A DNA stretch of 49,252 bases from a virus, in the IMG/VR virus record IMGVR_UViG_3300032285_001524, positions 1-49,252 of that record. One strand, 5' to 3'. Shown here piece after piece: positions 18,811 to 25,237 of the stretch; the stretch's first letter is position 1; each line of letters opens with the position of its first letter. Below the pieces are notes generated by a model. That model saw only the letters and a list, made by a program, of their open reading frames with translations, did no database searches and was not told the DNA's origin. The position numbers and the translations under genes were made by a program.

Positions 18811-19098
18811 ATGAGATACGCAAACAGAATTGACGCAAACCAAGGATCCATAGTCGAAGCACTGCGCCAGTGTGGGGCTACGGTACGGATCATTAGCCAG
18901 GGTGGTGGGATACCTGACCTGCTCGTGGGCTATAACGGTTACACGATTCTGATGGAAGTCAAGGACGGGGCTAAAGTTCCCTCGGCGCGCAAGCTGACAG
19001 AGGACGAGCAGAAGTTCTTTGACGAGTGGAGAGGTGGCATGTTGGCCATTGTAAATTCAGTATCAGAAGCGCTTGACTTATTGAAGGGTTGCGTTTAA
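18811..19098 (+). CDS. VRR-NUC nuclease
   Basis: A 95-residue protein of the VRR-NUC branch of PD-(D/E)XK nucleases, linked to Holliday-junction and branched-DNA cleavage. GGGIPDLLVG holds the catalytic Asp (D36), and ILMEVKDGAK holds the E49-x-K51 motif; KLTEDEQKFFDEW is typical of the family. Length is normal for phage stand-alone VRR-NUCs. The ATG at 18811 is chosen because the conserved fold begins there. No Shine-Dalgarno precedes it and the predicted -10 is 8 bp upstream, so a leaderless mRNA is possible. A terminator follows. Confidence 0.85.
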   Translation: MRYANRIDANQGSIVEALRQCGATVRIISQGGGIPDLLVGYNGYTILMEVKDGAKVPSARKLTEDEQKFFDEWRGGMLAIVNSVSEALDLLKGCV

Positions 19099-19151
19099 TA
19101 TCGAGGCGTTAAGTTGCTTTGTTTTTCCTTTGATTGAGTGGTAAGGTATTT

Positions 19152-19179
19152 TCCCGTCCTGAGAGGCGGGATTTTTTTT
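19152..19179 (+). terminator. Rho-independent terminator after VRR-NUC
   Basis: A TCCCG / CGGGA stem extended by a T-G wobble and a C-G pair, followed by eight T (19172-19179). It ends the VRR-NUC transcript 53 bp after the stop codon and separates it from the non-coding region. Confidence 0.75.
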
Positions 19180-19194
19180 GTGCTACGATTAATC

Positions 19195-19295
19195 GTTGGC
19201 AAAACGGTTTAGCTCCGTGGGATTGAAGATAAGAGAGTGTTGTTCGCCCAACCCTGCTTTATGGGGGCCAACTTCAAAACCGACATGATGTCGGA
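19195..19295 (+). other. Possible structured RNA element
   Basis: No gene is seen from 19099 to 19300. The outer arms GTTGGC (19195-19200) and GCCAAC (19267-19272) are complementary and enclose ACGG-loop-CCGT and GTTG-loop-CAAC hairpins. A perfect hairpin, CCGACATGATGTCGG, follows just after. It is not a tRNA by any fold I could make. It could be a processed RNA or part of a replication origin. Confidence 0.3.
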
Positions 19296-19302
19296 TTTGG
19301 TA

Positions 19303-19332
19303 TTGACAAGCATTGATACTTGTTGATACAAT
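19303..19332 (+). promoter_or_regulatory. Sigma-70-like promoter for the small RNA
   Basis: TTGACA (19303-19308), an 18-bp spacer, TACAAT (19327-19332). Transcription would start near 19339. No ORF with a ribosome site follows before the terminator at 19428-19451. Confidence 0.6.
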
Positions 19333-19338
19333 TTGGAC

Positions 19339-19451
19339 AACAGCATAGGTGTGGAAGCCGGTGCTAAGAGTCGTTAATGAAATCCCGACCCCGAATGGGG
19401 TAGCCCTACGCAAAGGGTTCTTCCACCGGGGTTTCATTAACGGCTTTTTTT
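19339..19451 (+). ncRNA. Predicted small RNA with pseudoknot and terminator
   Basis: About 113 nt from the predicted start to a T-run. An 18-bp stem pairs 19369-19386 (AGTCGTTAATGAAATCCC) with 19428-19445, with only two G-U wobbles, then seven T. Its loop contains CCCCGAATGGGG and AGCCC-loop-GGGTT hairpins. GTGGAAG (19351-19357), upstream of the stem, is complementary to CTTCCAC (19420-19426) in the loop, which would make an H-type pseudoknot. I recognise no known RNA family. A role in counting, timing or host-protein binding is open. Confidence 0.55.
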
Positions 19452-19906
19452 ATTGCTCCACCCTACCTGTCTTCACAGGGTCTATCGGGTTTTGAATTGG
19501 CATGAGGGAAGCGTAGGAAGCGAAAGCGTAGTCCGCAGTCCACCAGTTCTACAACGTTCTTACCTGTGACGTACAGCGCAAAGAAGGTGCAAGCGCAATT
19601 GGGAGTGATGCCTTAGATGTCCGTGGTTCATTGCTGCGGGTGGCAGTTAAGGTTCGGGTAGCCAAGCTAGATAGTGTAAACGTTTACACTAGAAAGTACC
19701 CGAAGTCCGTAGGCGAAGCATGGCTCCGTCGGTGGAAAATCCTAGGGAAGCCGAGCGCGTCCCTAGGCAGTTCTTTGTCCTCTCACATTCACCATCGGTG
19801 GAAATCATTCGTACAGACCAAGTGTTGTAAACCACGCACTATCGTTTTCCCTAACCATTCTGGTGTAATTATGTGTACAATGGTGTACTTAGATGGAGGA
19901 AACAAC
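19452..19906 (+). other. Non-coding region with multiple hairpins around a perfect palindrome; possible origin
   Basis: About 455 bp without a convincing gene, though one frame is open from 19631 into the next gene. It holds CCTGT-CTTC-ACAGG (19466-19479), TTCGGGTA (19653-19660) with TACCCGAA (19697-19704) flanking the perfect palindrome at 19672, CCTAGGGA/TCCCTAGG (19741-19767), CACC-ATC-GGTG (19789-19799), and the repeated string TCGGTGGAAA. The hairpin density and position directly upstream of the replication operon would fit an origin or a large structured RNA. Neither is proven. Confidence 0.35.
19672..19691. repeat. Dispersed palindrome, copy 5 (perfect, non-coding)
   Basis: TAGTGTAAACGTTTACACTA, a perfect 20-bp palindrome in the non-coding region, bracketed by the inverted pair TTCGGGTA/TACCCGAA 11 bp to its left and 5 bp to its right. 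Confidence 0.9.
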
Positions 19907-20062
19907 ATGGATATAACGTACTTAAGAATGGCTAGGCGCTTGTGGTCGGTGGGTTACATACCGTACTGGGAGCAGAGAGCGAATATGCGCAAGTGGGTGA
20001 AGGCAATCAGAGTGGTGGGTGACAAATGGTTATTGGCTAATCAAGAGTTAAGAAAGGAATGA
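19907..20062 (+). CDS. Small basic protein, first gene of the replication operon
   Basis: A 51-residue protein (MDITYLRMARRLWSVGYIP start) rich in Trp, Arg and Lys, with no recognised family. The ATG at 19907 is chosen because GGAGG lies 7 bp upstream; the frame is open further up (to 19631) but that part runs through the structured non-coding region and looks random. The stop overlaps the next ATG (ATGA). It could bind nucleic acid, judging by charge only. Confidence 0.6.
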   Translation: MDITYLRMARRLWSVGYIPYWEQRANMRKWVKAIRVVGDKWLLANQELRKE

Positions 20063-20262
20063 AAGTGAAAGCAGTATTTGAATTCAATTACCCTGACGAC
20101 GAGAACGACTTCAAGGTGTATAGCAAAGCGCATGACATGCATGCAGGCTTGTTAAAGATATTGGATCGTATCGATGAGTACAGGAAGGATGACGACAATC
20201 CTGATTCGGTCATATCAGTGATTGAAGACAAGGTCAAGTTGATGTTAAAGGATGTGCAATGA
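20059..20262 (+). CDS. Small acidic protein of unknown function
   Basis: A 67-residue protein, start overlapping the previous stop (ATGA). VKAVFEFNYPDDENDFKVYSKAHD is followed by an amphipathic helix (MHAGLLKILDRIDEYRKDD). The pattern of an FxFxxPxDxxE strand and a helix is common in small early phage proteins but I cannot name the family. The stop again overlaps the next ATG. Confidence 0.65.
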   Translation: MKVKAVFEFNYPDDENDFKVYSKAHDMHAGLLKILDRIDEYRKDDDNPDSVISVIEDKVKLMLKDVQ

Positions 20263-20378
20263 ATACGTTTTTAAATATTCTCACTTGGTCGCTGATCACG
20301 GCGGGGTGCATGATGATAGCTATCGTATTTGGCTTGGTGTTCTTTTTTATATTGGAGAAATTAAGTGACAGAAGATGA
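20259..20378 (+). CDS. 39-residue single-span membrane peptide
   Basis: Starts at an ATG overlapping the previous TGA and overlaps the next GTG start. A short N-terminus (MNTFLNILT) is followed by one strongly hydrophobic span (about residues 10-32, with LVFFFI) and a charged tail ending KLSDRR. The overlaps at both ends support that it is translated. Small inner-membrane peptides of early phage operons can act in superinfection exclusion or membrane remodelling; nothing here proves either. Confidence 0.55.
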   Translation: MNTFLNILTWSLITAGCMMIAIVFGLVFFFILEKLSDRR

Positions 20379-20628
20379 ATTAAACAAGGCTATAGAAGTA
20401 GCTGAAGAGTCAGTGGCGGGATTCGCAGACGACGGATCGTTCGAGCAATTACTTGCCATGGCTGTATTGGAATTAAAGGATAGGGTACTTAAAGAGAGAG
20501 AGGCGTGTGCAAAGTTATGTGACGACAGAGTAACTGCTTATCAATATGCAACTGATTCATGGGCGCAAGAACACATTAAAGAAGCAAGACATTTGGTTAA
20601 AGCAATCCGAGCAAGGGGACAAGAATGA
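20365..20628 (+). CDS. Small early protein of unknown function
   Basis: An 87-residue, mostly helical protein. GTG at 20365 is the start, with GGAG 8 bp upstream. The N-terminal half is acidic (TEDELNKAIEVAEESVAG). The C-terminal half contains LKEREACAKLCDD, then YATDSWAQEHIKEARHLVKA and IRARG, a pattern frequent in small phage proteins from environmental genomes (EREACAK-like). The stop overlaps the next ATG. Function unknown. Confidence 0.65.
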   Translation: MTEDELNKAIEVAEESVAGFADDGSFEQLLAMAVLELKDRVLKEREACAKLCDDRVTAYQYATDSWAQEHIKEARHLVKAIRARGQE

Positions 20629-21296
20629 CACCTCTTATCAAAGAAATGGTAAAGCTAACTGTAAATGCTGATCTTGATCCAACTCAAATGAATTGGTTTG
20701 ATGTAACTGGCGCAATCAAAACGCACTTTGGTGTAGCTCCCAAAAAATATTTATTACATCCTGCGCCGTATAAAAAAATGATGTTGTGCGGTAACGCGGG
20801 CGAGGGTAACTTTATGTTGTCCGTTACTGTTTCAGATAAGACTACGATTGTGGGGGGCTGGGTTTTAAATAAAAGCGGACTTAGAAAATTAGGTGCTTTT
20901 TTGCTTGCAGAGCATAACGGGGAACCACAAACAGGCAATATTATTGGAGAGGTTACCCAAGAAGATGTCAATATGATGTGTGGAATTGTTGCAATGTTTT
21001 ATGCATCGCTAGATACAAAAACAGAGTCTTACATACCTATACCCCACAAGGCAAACATAAGTCGAGCCAAGCGTGGATTAAAGCCTTTATATGAATGGCG
21101 CACAGCGATAATTGAACCATCAAAGTCAAAGCAGGAACACCAGGGCGGTACACATGCAAGCCCACGTAGACATCAAGCGCGTGGACATTGGCGCAACTAT
21201 AAATCAGGCAAGCGTGTTTGGATTAAAGAGTGTTGGCGAGGTGACGCTAGTAAGGGGTCGGTATTTAAAGATTATTCAATAAAAGGACAACTATGA
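20625..21296 (+). CDS. Conserved phage protein with basic aromatic C-terminus
   Basis: A 223-residue protein. The N-terminal 150 residues are mixed alpha/beta (FGVAPKKYLLHPAPYKKMML; LSVTVSDKTTIVGGW). The C-terminal 60 are strongly basic: RRHQARGHWRNYKSGKRVWI, then WRGDASKGSVFKDY. The RGHWR-YKSGKRVWI part is a recurring C-terminal module in phages of this type, unnamed to my knowledge. The basic tail suggests nucleic-acid contact. Start and stop overlap the neighbours (ATGA). Confidence 0.65.
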   Translation: MTPLIKEMVKLTVNADLDPTQMNWFDVTGAIKTHFGVAPKKYLLHPAPYKKMMLCGNAGEGNFMLSVTVSDKTTIVGGWVLNKSGLRKLGAFLLAEHNGEPQTGNIIGEVTQEDVNMMCGIVAMFYASLDTKTESYIPIPHKANISRAKRGLKPLYEWRTAIIEPSKSKQEHQGGTHASPRRHQARGHWRNYKSGKRVWIKECWRGDASKGSVFKDYSIKGQL

Positions 21297-21463
21297 AAAC
21301 CAAAAAAGAAATCAAAGAAGAGATAGCAGAGCTGTACGGAGCTGCTCAAGCATTGGGCGAAGCAATTCTTTTATTAAACAAACAGCATCAAGAAACGACA
21401 AAGAAATATTTTGCCATGTGTCACATGCTCAAAGATATGGTGGAGGATAAAGAAAATGACTGA
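21293..21463 (+). CDS. 56-residue coiled-coil protein
   Basis: Starts at an ATG overlapping the previous TGA; the stop overlaps the next gene by 8 bp. It is charged and helical throughout (KTKKEIKEEIAELYG; EAILLLNKQHQETTKKYF), consistent with a single coiled coil. No family recognised. The tight overlaps are the main evidence that it is real. Confidence 0.55.
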   Translation: MKTKKEIKEEIAELYGAAQALGEAILLLNKQHQETTKKYFAMCHMLKDMVEDKEND

Positions 21464-22118
21464 CGAAGAAATACACAACATTTATTTACACATGAGTGGC
21501 AAAGCAGAAGGGTTGGTTGAAGCGACTGGCACGGCTGACTTTCCTGTAATGTTTGCTAGAGCAATCCTTGAGTACGAAGGACTGACAAAAGATGTTCAAA
21601 ACATGGCATCTAAATCTACCTATAAAGAACAACTAGAAACAAAAGAATATGAGCGTGGCTTTATTGATGGTATGCAAAAGCAAATGCAATCAAGTGTAGA
21701 CAAGGCAGTCAATGTAATGACTCGTCCAACTTATTACATTCCCAGCAAAGATCAGCGTGAATGGGTAGGGCTGAAAGATAAGCCTGTGGCGTGGGGCATG
21801 GAGAAAGATGGAGTTATTCTTGATGTAATCTGCCCTGCCGAGCATGATCGTGAAGAAGGTGAATACACCATACCTCTTTACACCACACCACAACCAAAGC
21901 AAGAGCAGAGTGAGCCTGTGGGATGGATAGACAATAAAGGCAACATGATTTGCACAAAGATAAATGAATCTTGCAAACCACTTTACACCACACCACAACG
22001 CACATGGCTAGGACTGACCGATGAGGAGATGATGGATGCCATCTATGTTGACGGCACCCCGATGGAAAGAGGGCGTAGAGTTGAAGCCAAGCTGAAGGAG
22101 AAAAACAATGCCACTTAA
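21456..22118 (+). CDS. Phage protein with repeated PLYTTPQ / WxGLTDEE modules
   Basis: A 220-residue protein. ATG at 21456 follows GGAGG. Residues 95-220 hold repeated units: REWVGLKDKPVAW, then IPLYTTPQ, PVGWIDNKGN, PLYTTPQ and TWLGLTDEEMMDA. The next gene starts with a related unit, REWVGLTDEEITE. These WVGLTDEE and PLYTTPQ modules occur singly or in tandem in many environmental phages; their function is unknown. The N-terminal part is helical. Module shuffling between neighbouring genes is likely. Confidence 0.7.
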   Translation: MTDEEIHNIYLHMSGKAEGLVEATGTADFPVMFARAILEYEGLTKDVQNMASKSTYKEQLETKEYERGFIDGMQKQMQSSVDKAVNVMTRPTYYIPSKDQREWVGLKDKPVAWGMEKDGVILDVICPAEHDREEGEYTIPLYTTPQPKQEQSEPVGWIDNKGNMICTKINESCKPLYTTPQRTWLGLTDEEMMDAIYVDGTPMERGRRVEAKLKEKNNAT

Positions 22119-22308
22119 ACCACACCCAACAGATCTTGACAAGATGGTCTTTGTCAAACGCCAATACAACTTATCAACTAAGCGTGAATGGGTGGGACTG
22201 ACGGATGAGGAGATAACGGAAATTAGATTAAAAACTTTTGATGCAATTGCAACCAACCAAGAAATATATAAAGTTATTGAAGCCAAACTAAAGGATAAGA
22301 ACACATGA
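22108..22308 (+). CDS. Small protein carrying a WVGLTDEE module
   Basis: A 66-residue protein overlapping the previous gene by 11 bp. The middle reads REWVGLTDEEITEIRLK, a close copy of the module at the end of the preceding protein, followed by AKLKDKN, also like the previous C-terminus (AKLKEKN). This looks like a partial duplication of the preceding gene's 3' part. Function unknown. Confidence 0.65.
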   Translation: MPLKPHPTDLDKMVFVKRQYNLSTKREWVGLTDEEITEIRLKTFDAIATNQEIYKVIEAKLKDKNT

Positions 22309-22505
22309 ACACAGAAGAAGACGACGAGTTCAAACGCATAGAGATGGAATCGGGATGGCGTAAGAGACAGATAGCAACAATCATTCAAGTGCCAGATCTG
22401 TATCGTAACTATGTACTAGAAGAAGTGGCACAAGAGTTTGACAAGATGAACTTCGGGGACACCTCGCTATCATTTGCAATATTTGTAAGGGACATGAAGA
22501 GATGA
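22305..22505 (+). CDS. Small early protein of unknown function
   Basis: A 66-residue helical protein, ATGA-coupled at both ends. It is acidic at the N-terminus (NTEEDDEFKRIEMES), with VPDLYRNYVLEEVAQEFDKM as a likely amphipathic helix. No recognised family. Confidence 0.6.
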   Translation: MNTEEDDEFKRIEMESGWRKRQIATIIQVPDLYRNYVLEEVAQEFDKMNFGDTSLSFAIFVRDMKR

Positions 22506-22759
22506 AAAAATGGGATGGATTTGACGCTTGCGTTGTAGGCACTGCCAATATCTGGCGTGACCAAATGACTGTTACGGTACTGGTTTATAACGCTGATGCC
22601 ATGATAGAAACAATGGTGGACAGAGATGGCATGACTGAAGAAGAAGCTATTGAGTATTTTGAATTTAATATTGAAGGAGCATATATCGGCATAGATACAC
22701 CAGTATTATTTTTCAACAATCCATATTGGATGGAGGAGGATTATGAATCCACCGAATGA
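22502..22759 (+). CDS. Small conserved phage protein
   Basis: An 85-residue acidic protein starting MKKWDGFDACVVGTANIWRD, with VLVYNADAMIETMVDRDGM and EAIEYFEFNIEGAYIG. It resembles short conserved proteins of unknown function from many phages (the DGFDxAxVG and EYFxFNxxGAYxG signatures). It overlaps the next gene by 17 bp. Confidence 0.7.
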   Translation: MKKWDGFDACVVGTANIWRDQMTVTVLVYNADAMIETMVDRDGMTEEEAIEYFEFNIEGAYIGIDTPVLFFNNPYWMEEDYESTE

Positions 22760-22901
22760 AGTGAGAGTGAAGTTTGAAGAGTACATGAGAATGAAATCAA
22801 AAGAAGTGACTAATGGTTGGAATGGTCGTAGATATTTAAACAAAAACATCCAAACGAAATGGCTATATTTCTTAGCCGGTTGGACAATGAAAGGGAAATG
22901 A
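22743..22901 (+). CDS. 52-residue basic protein
   Basis: ATG at 22743 preceded by GGAGG (22735-22739). It is basic with several Trp (WNGRRYLNKNIQTKWLYF) and ends at a TGA that overlaps the ParB-like start. No family recognised. The ribosome site and coupling support expression. Confidence 0.55.
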   Translation: MNPPNEVRVKFEEYMRMKSKEVTNGWNGRRYLNKNIQTKWLYFLAGWTMKGK

Positions 22902-23722
22902 TGCAGTTAGTTAAATTAGAAAAGATCCGCTTGGATTGTGGCACTCAATCACGTTGCTCATTGAGTGAGCCAACGATCAATACCTACGCAGAGCAGATGG
23001 AGGACGGCGCGGTATTCCCCCCAGTCCACATCATCCACGACGGCAATAATTATTACTTGGCCGATGGCTTTCACAGGTACTTCGCCAACAAGAAGCTTGG
23101 CAACAAGGAGATTAGAGCGGATGTGGTCAATGGCACTTTAACCGAGGCGATCCTCTATTCCAAAGGAGCAAATGGACTTCATGGTTTACCATTCACCAAC
23201 GAGGACAAGCGCAAGAATGTCCAAGAGATGTTGGATCATTTTGAGTTCGGGGACTGGTCAGACAGGGAGATTGCTAGAAGATGTTGCGTCAGCGCTCCGT
23301 TTGTTGGAAGGATGAGAAAGGAAAAGAGAGAGTCCGTCAAGTTCCAAAAGAACGGTAAAGTTTACGAGCACAAGGTCAAACCAAAGGAGGAGAAGCCCAA
23401 GGCAGACAAGAAAACCAAGTCAGAGGAGGAAGTGAAAACGTTTACAGATGACCAAGGCGCGGTCATCGATATGCTTCACAGTGAAAACACCAGGCTTGCT
23501 GAGGAGCTCGAGAAGGTCAAGGACGAGCTGAACATCAAGAACATGGACGCTACTCCCGAGCAAAAGGTCATGGCGTTGCAGACAATTGACGAGCTGAGAG
23601 ATGAGATCAGGAAACTGAACATCGATTTGGTGGCGGTCAAGCAAAGCCGAGATCAGTATCAGAACGAGAATGCTTCTCTGAAGAGACAGATTGCAGCGCT
23701 CAACAAGAAACTTAAGAAATAA
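22898..23722 (+). CDS. ParB-like DNA-binding protein with HTH and coiled coil
   Basis: A 274-residue protein; ATG at 22898 overlaps the previous stop, with a second ATG adjacent. Residues 5-90 form a ParB/sulfiredoxin-like domain with LADGFHRYFA (DGFHR at 56-60, the nucleotide-contact box of ParB). Residues 119-142 (DWSDREIARRCCVSAPFVGR) are a helix-turn-helix, as in ParB/KorB. A Lys-rich linker leads to a coiled coil (190-274). No ParA is seen nearby. It is a natural candidate to bind the dispersed palindrome, one copy of which (23430) lies inside this gene. Binding is inference. Confidence 0.75.
   Translation: MMQLVKLEKIRLDCGTQSRCSLSEPTINTYAEQMEDGAVFPPVHIIHDGNNYYLADGFHRYFANKKLGNKEIRADVVNGTLTEAILYSKGANGLHGLPFTNEDKRKNVQEMLDHFEFGDWSDREIARRCCVSAPFVGRMRKEKRESVKFQKNGKVYEHKVKPKEEKPKADKKTKSEEEVKTFTDDQGAVIDMLHSENTRLAEELEKVKDELNIKNMDATPEQKVMALQTIDELRDEIRKLNIDLVAVKQSRDQYQNENASLKRQIAALNKKLKK
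23430..23449. repeat. Dispersed palindrome, copy 6, stop-avoiding variant
   Basis: AAGTGAAAACGTTTACAGAT inside the ParB-like gene, read GTG|AAA|ACG|TTT|ACA. As in copy 4, the T that would make TAA in this phase is replaced by A. Confidence 0.75.
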
Positions 23723-23764
23723 ACCACGCTTAAGCCGGCGAGCATAGTCCGGCAGGAGAAACAA

Positions 23765-25237
23765 ATGCTAACACTTAGACCTTATCAAGAGGAAACATTG
23801 GACGCGCTCAGGAAAGGGTTCGCGTCAGGTAAAACGAGGCAAGTCCTCTACGCTCCTACGGGGGCGGGCAAGACAGAGATGGCGATCGCATTGCTCAGCG
23901 CTACCAAGCAAAAGGGTAATCGGTCTGCCATGGTCTTGGACAGGATCGTATTGTGTGATCAGACCAGTACACGCCTACAATCTTACAACATCGAGCACGG
24001 GGTGCTTCAATCAGATCATTACCGGTACAGGCCGTTTGAATTGATCCAGATATGCTCCGCTCAAACGCTCGAGAGGAGGGATGGATTCCCTGATCTACAG
24101 CTCCTGATCATTGACGAAGCGCACACCACGCGCCAAAAGACAATGGAGTTCATCGAGAACAATCCTAATATCAAAGTCATTGGCCTGACTGCAACTCCCT
24201 TTACCAAAGGGATGGGCAAGGTCTACGACAATGTGATCAGCACCGTCACCACTCGGCAATTGGTAGAGCAAAAAGTACTTGTTCCTCTCAAGGTTTATAT
24301 CGCCAAAGAGATCGACATGGAAGGGGCAAAGAAGGTTGCGGGCGAGTGGGCACAGGACGAGGTCACTACAAGGGGACTGAAGATCACCGGAGACATTGTG
24401 TCTGAGTGGATATCCAAGACCCAAGAGATCTTTGGTGGCCCAAAAAAGACGATCGTATTCTGTGCCGGTGTAGCGCACGGGGAAGACTTGGCTAAGAAGT
24501 TTAAGGAAGCCGGATACAACTTCATCTCCATCTCGTACAGGGAAGACGACGATTACAAGAAGAAGGTGATCGAGGACTTTTCTAAGCCCGATACGATGAT
24601 TGATGGGCTTATAGCTACCGACATATTGACCAAGGGATTTGATGTCCCTGATGTCATGGTAGGGGTGTCGGCGAGGCCGTTCTCTAAGTCATTGTCATCT
24701 CACATCCAACAGATGGGACGGGTCATGCGCGGTCGAGAGGGAAAGGACTTCGCTTTATGGCTTGATCACTCCGGTAATTACCTGAGATTCAGAGAGAACT
24801 GGGACGATGTATTCGAGAACGGGGTATCAGAGCTGGACGATTCCAAAGAGAAACCCAAGAAAGAACCCACACAAAAGGAGAAAGAGGAGGCCAAGTGTCC
24901 AAGATGCCACGCGTTTTGGGCGTTCAGCTCCGATGTTTGCGGTGCTTGTGGGTATGTGAGGGAAAGAAAGAACAAGGTCGAGGCGGTCGCCGGTACATTA
25001 CAGGAGCTGGACGGATCTCCATCCATGGCCTCGAAACAGGAATTCTGGTCGATGATGCAATGGTATGTCAGACACAACGGATGGAACGATAAAAGAGCCT
25101 TGGCTACTTACAGGGAGCGGTTCGGCACATGGCCAAAGGGTCTACACGATATACCCGTCCAACCGAATGCGGAATGTACCAAGTACATTAATAAAAAGAT
25201 CAGGGCATACTTGTACAAGATGGGAAAGATTAGATGA
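23765..25237 (+). CDS. SF2 DEAH-box DNA helicase with zinc ribbon
   Basis: A 490-residue superfamily 2 helicase of the type III restriction/UvrB-like branch. Motif I PTGAGKTE (31-38), motif II IIDEAH (115-120), motif III LTATPF (141-146) and motif VI QQMGRVMRG (315-323) are intact, so it should be active. A C-terminal zinc ribbon (C378, C381, C392, C395: CPRC..CGACG) likely binds DNA. It is followed with overlap by the TOPRIM gene, and may be the replicative or branch-remodelling helicase. A GCCGG/CCGGC hairpin precedes its GGAG. Confidence 0.85.
   Translation: MLTLRPYQEETLDALRKGFASGKTRQVLYAPTGAGKTEMAIALLSATKQKGNRSAMVLDRIVLCDQTSTRLQSYNIEHGVLQSDHYRYRPFELIQICSAQTLERRDGFPDLQLLIIDEAHTTRQKTMEFIENNPNIKVIGLTATPFTKGMGKVYDNVISTVTTRQLVEQKVLVPLKVYIAKEIDMEGAKKVAGEWAQDEVTTRGLKITGDIVSEWISKTQEIFGGPKKTIVFCAGVAHGEDLAKKFKEAGYNFISISYREDDDYKKKVIEDFSKPDTMIDGLIATDILTKGFDVPDVMVGVSARPFSKSLSSHIQQMGRVMRGREGKDFALWLDHSGNYLRFRENWDDVFENGVSELDDSKEKPKKEPTQKEKEEAKCPRCHAFWAFSSDVCGACGYVRERKNKVEAVAGTLQELDGSPSMASKQEFWSMMQWYVRHNGWNDKRALATYRERFGTWPKGLHDIPVQPNAECTKYINKKIRAYLYKMGKIR

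Noticed and set aside
19195-19272. tRNA gene
   Set aside because: A closing stem and three small hairpins can be drawn, but there is no T-loop consensus, anticodon arm or acceptor of proper length.
19189-19437. Leftward ORF across the small RNA region
   Set aside because: It is antisense to the predicted promoter, stem and terminator, has no ribosome site and no protein-like pattern.
19631-19906. Upstream extension of the 51-residue gene at 19907
   Set aside because: The frame is open but passes through hairpin-rich sequence and the perfect palindrome, lacks a ribosome site and looks random. GGAGG before the ATG at 19907 defines a better start.
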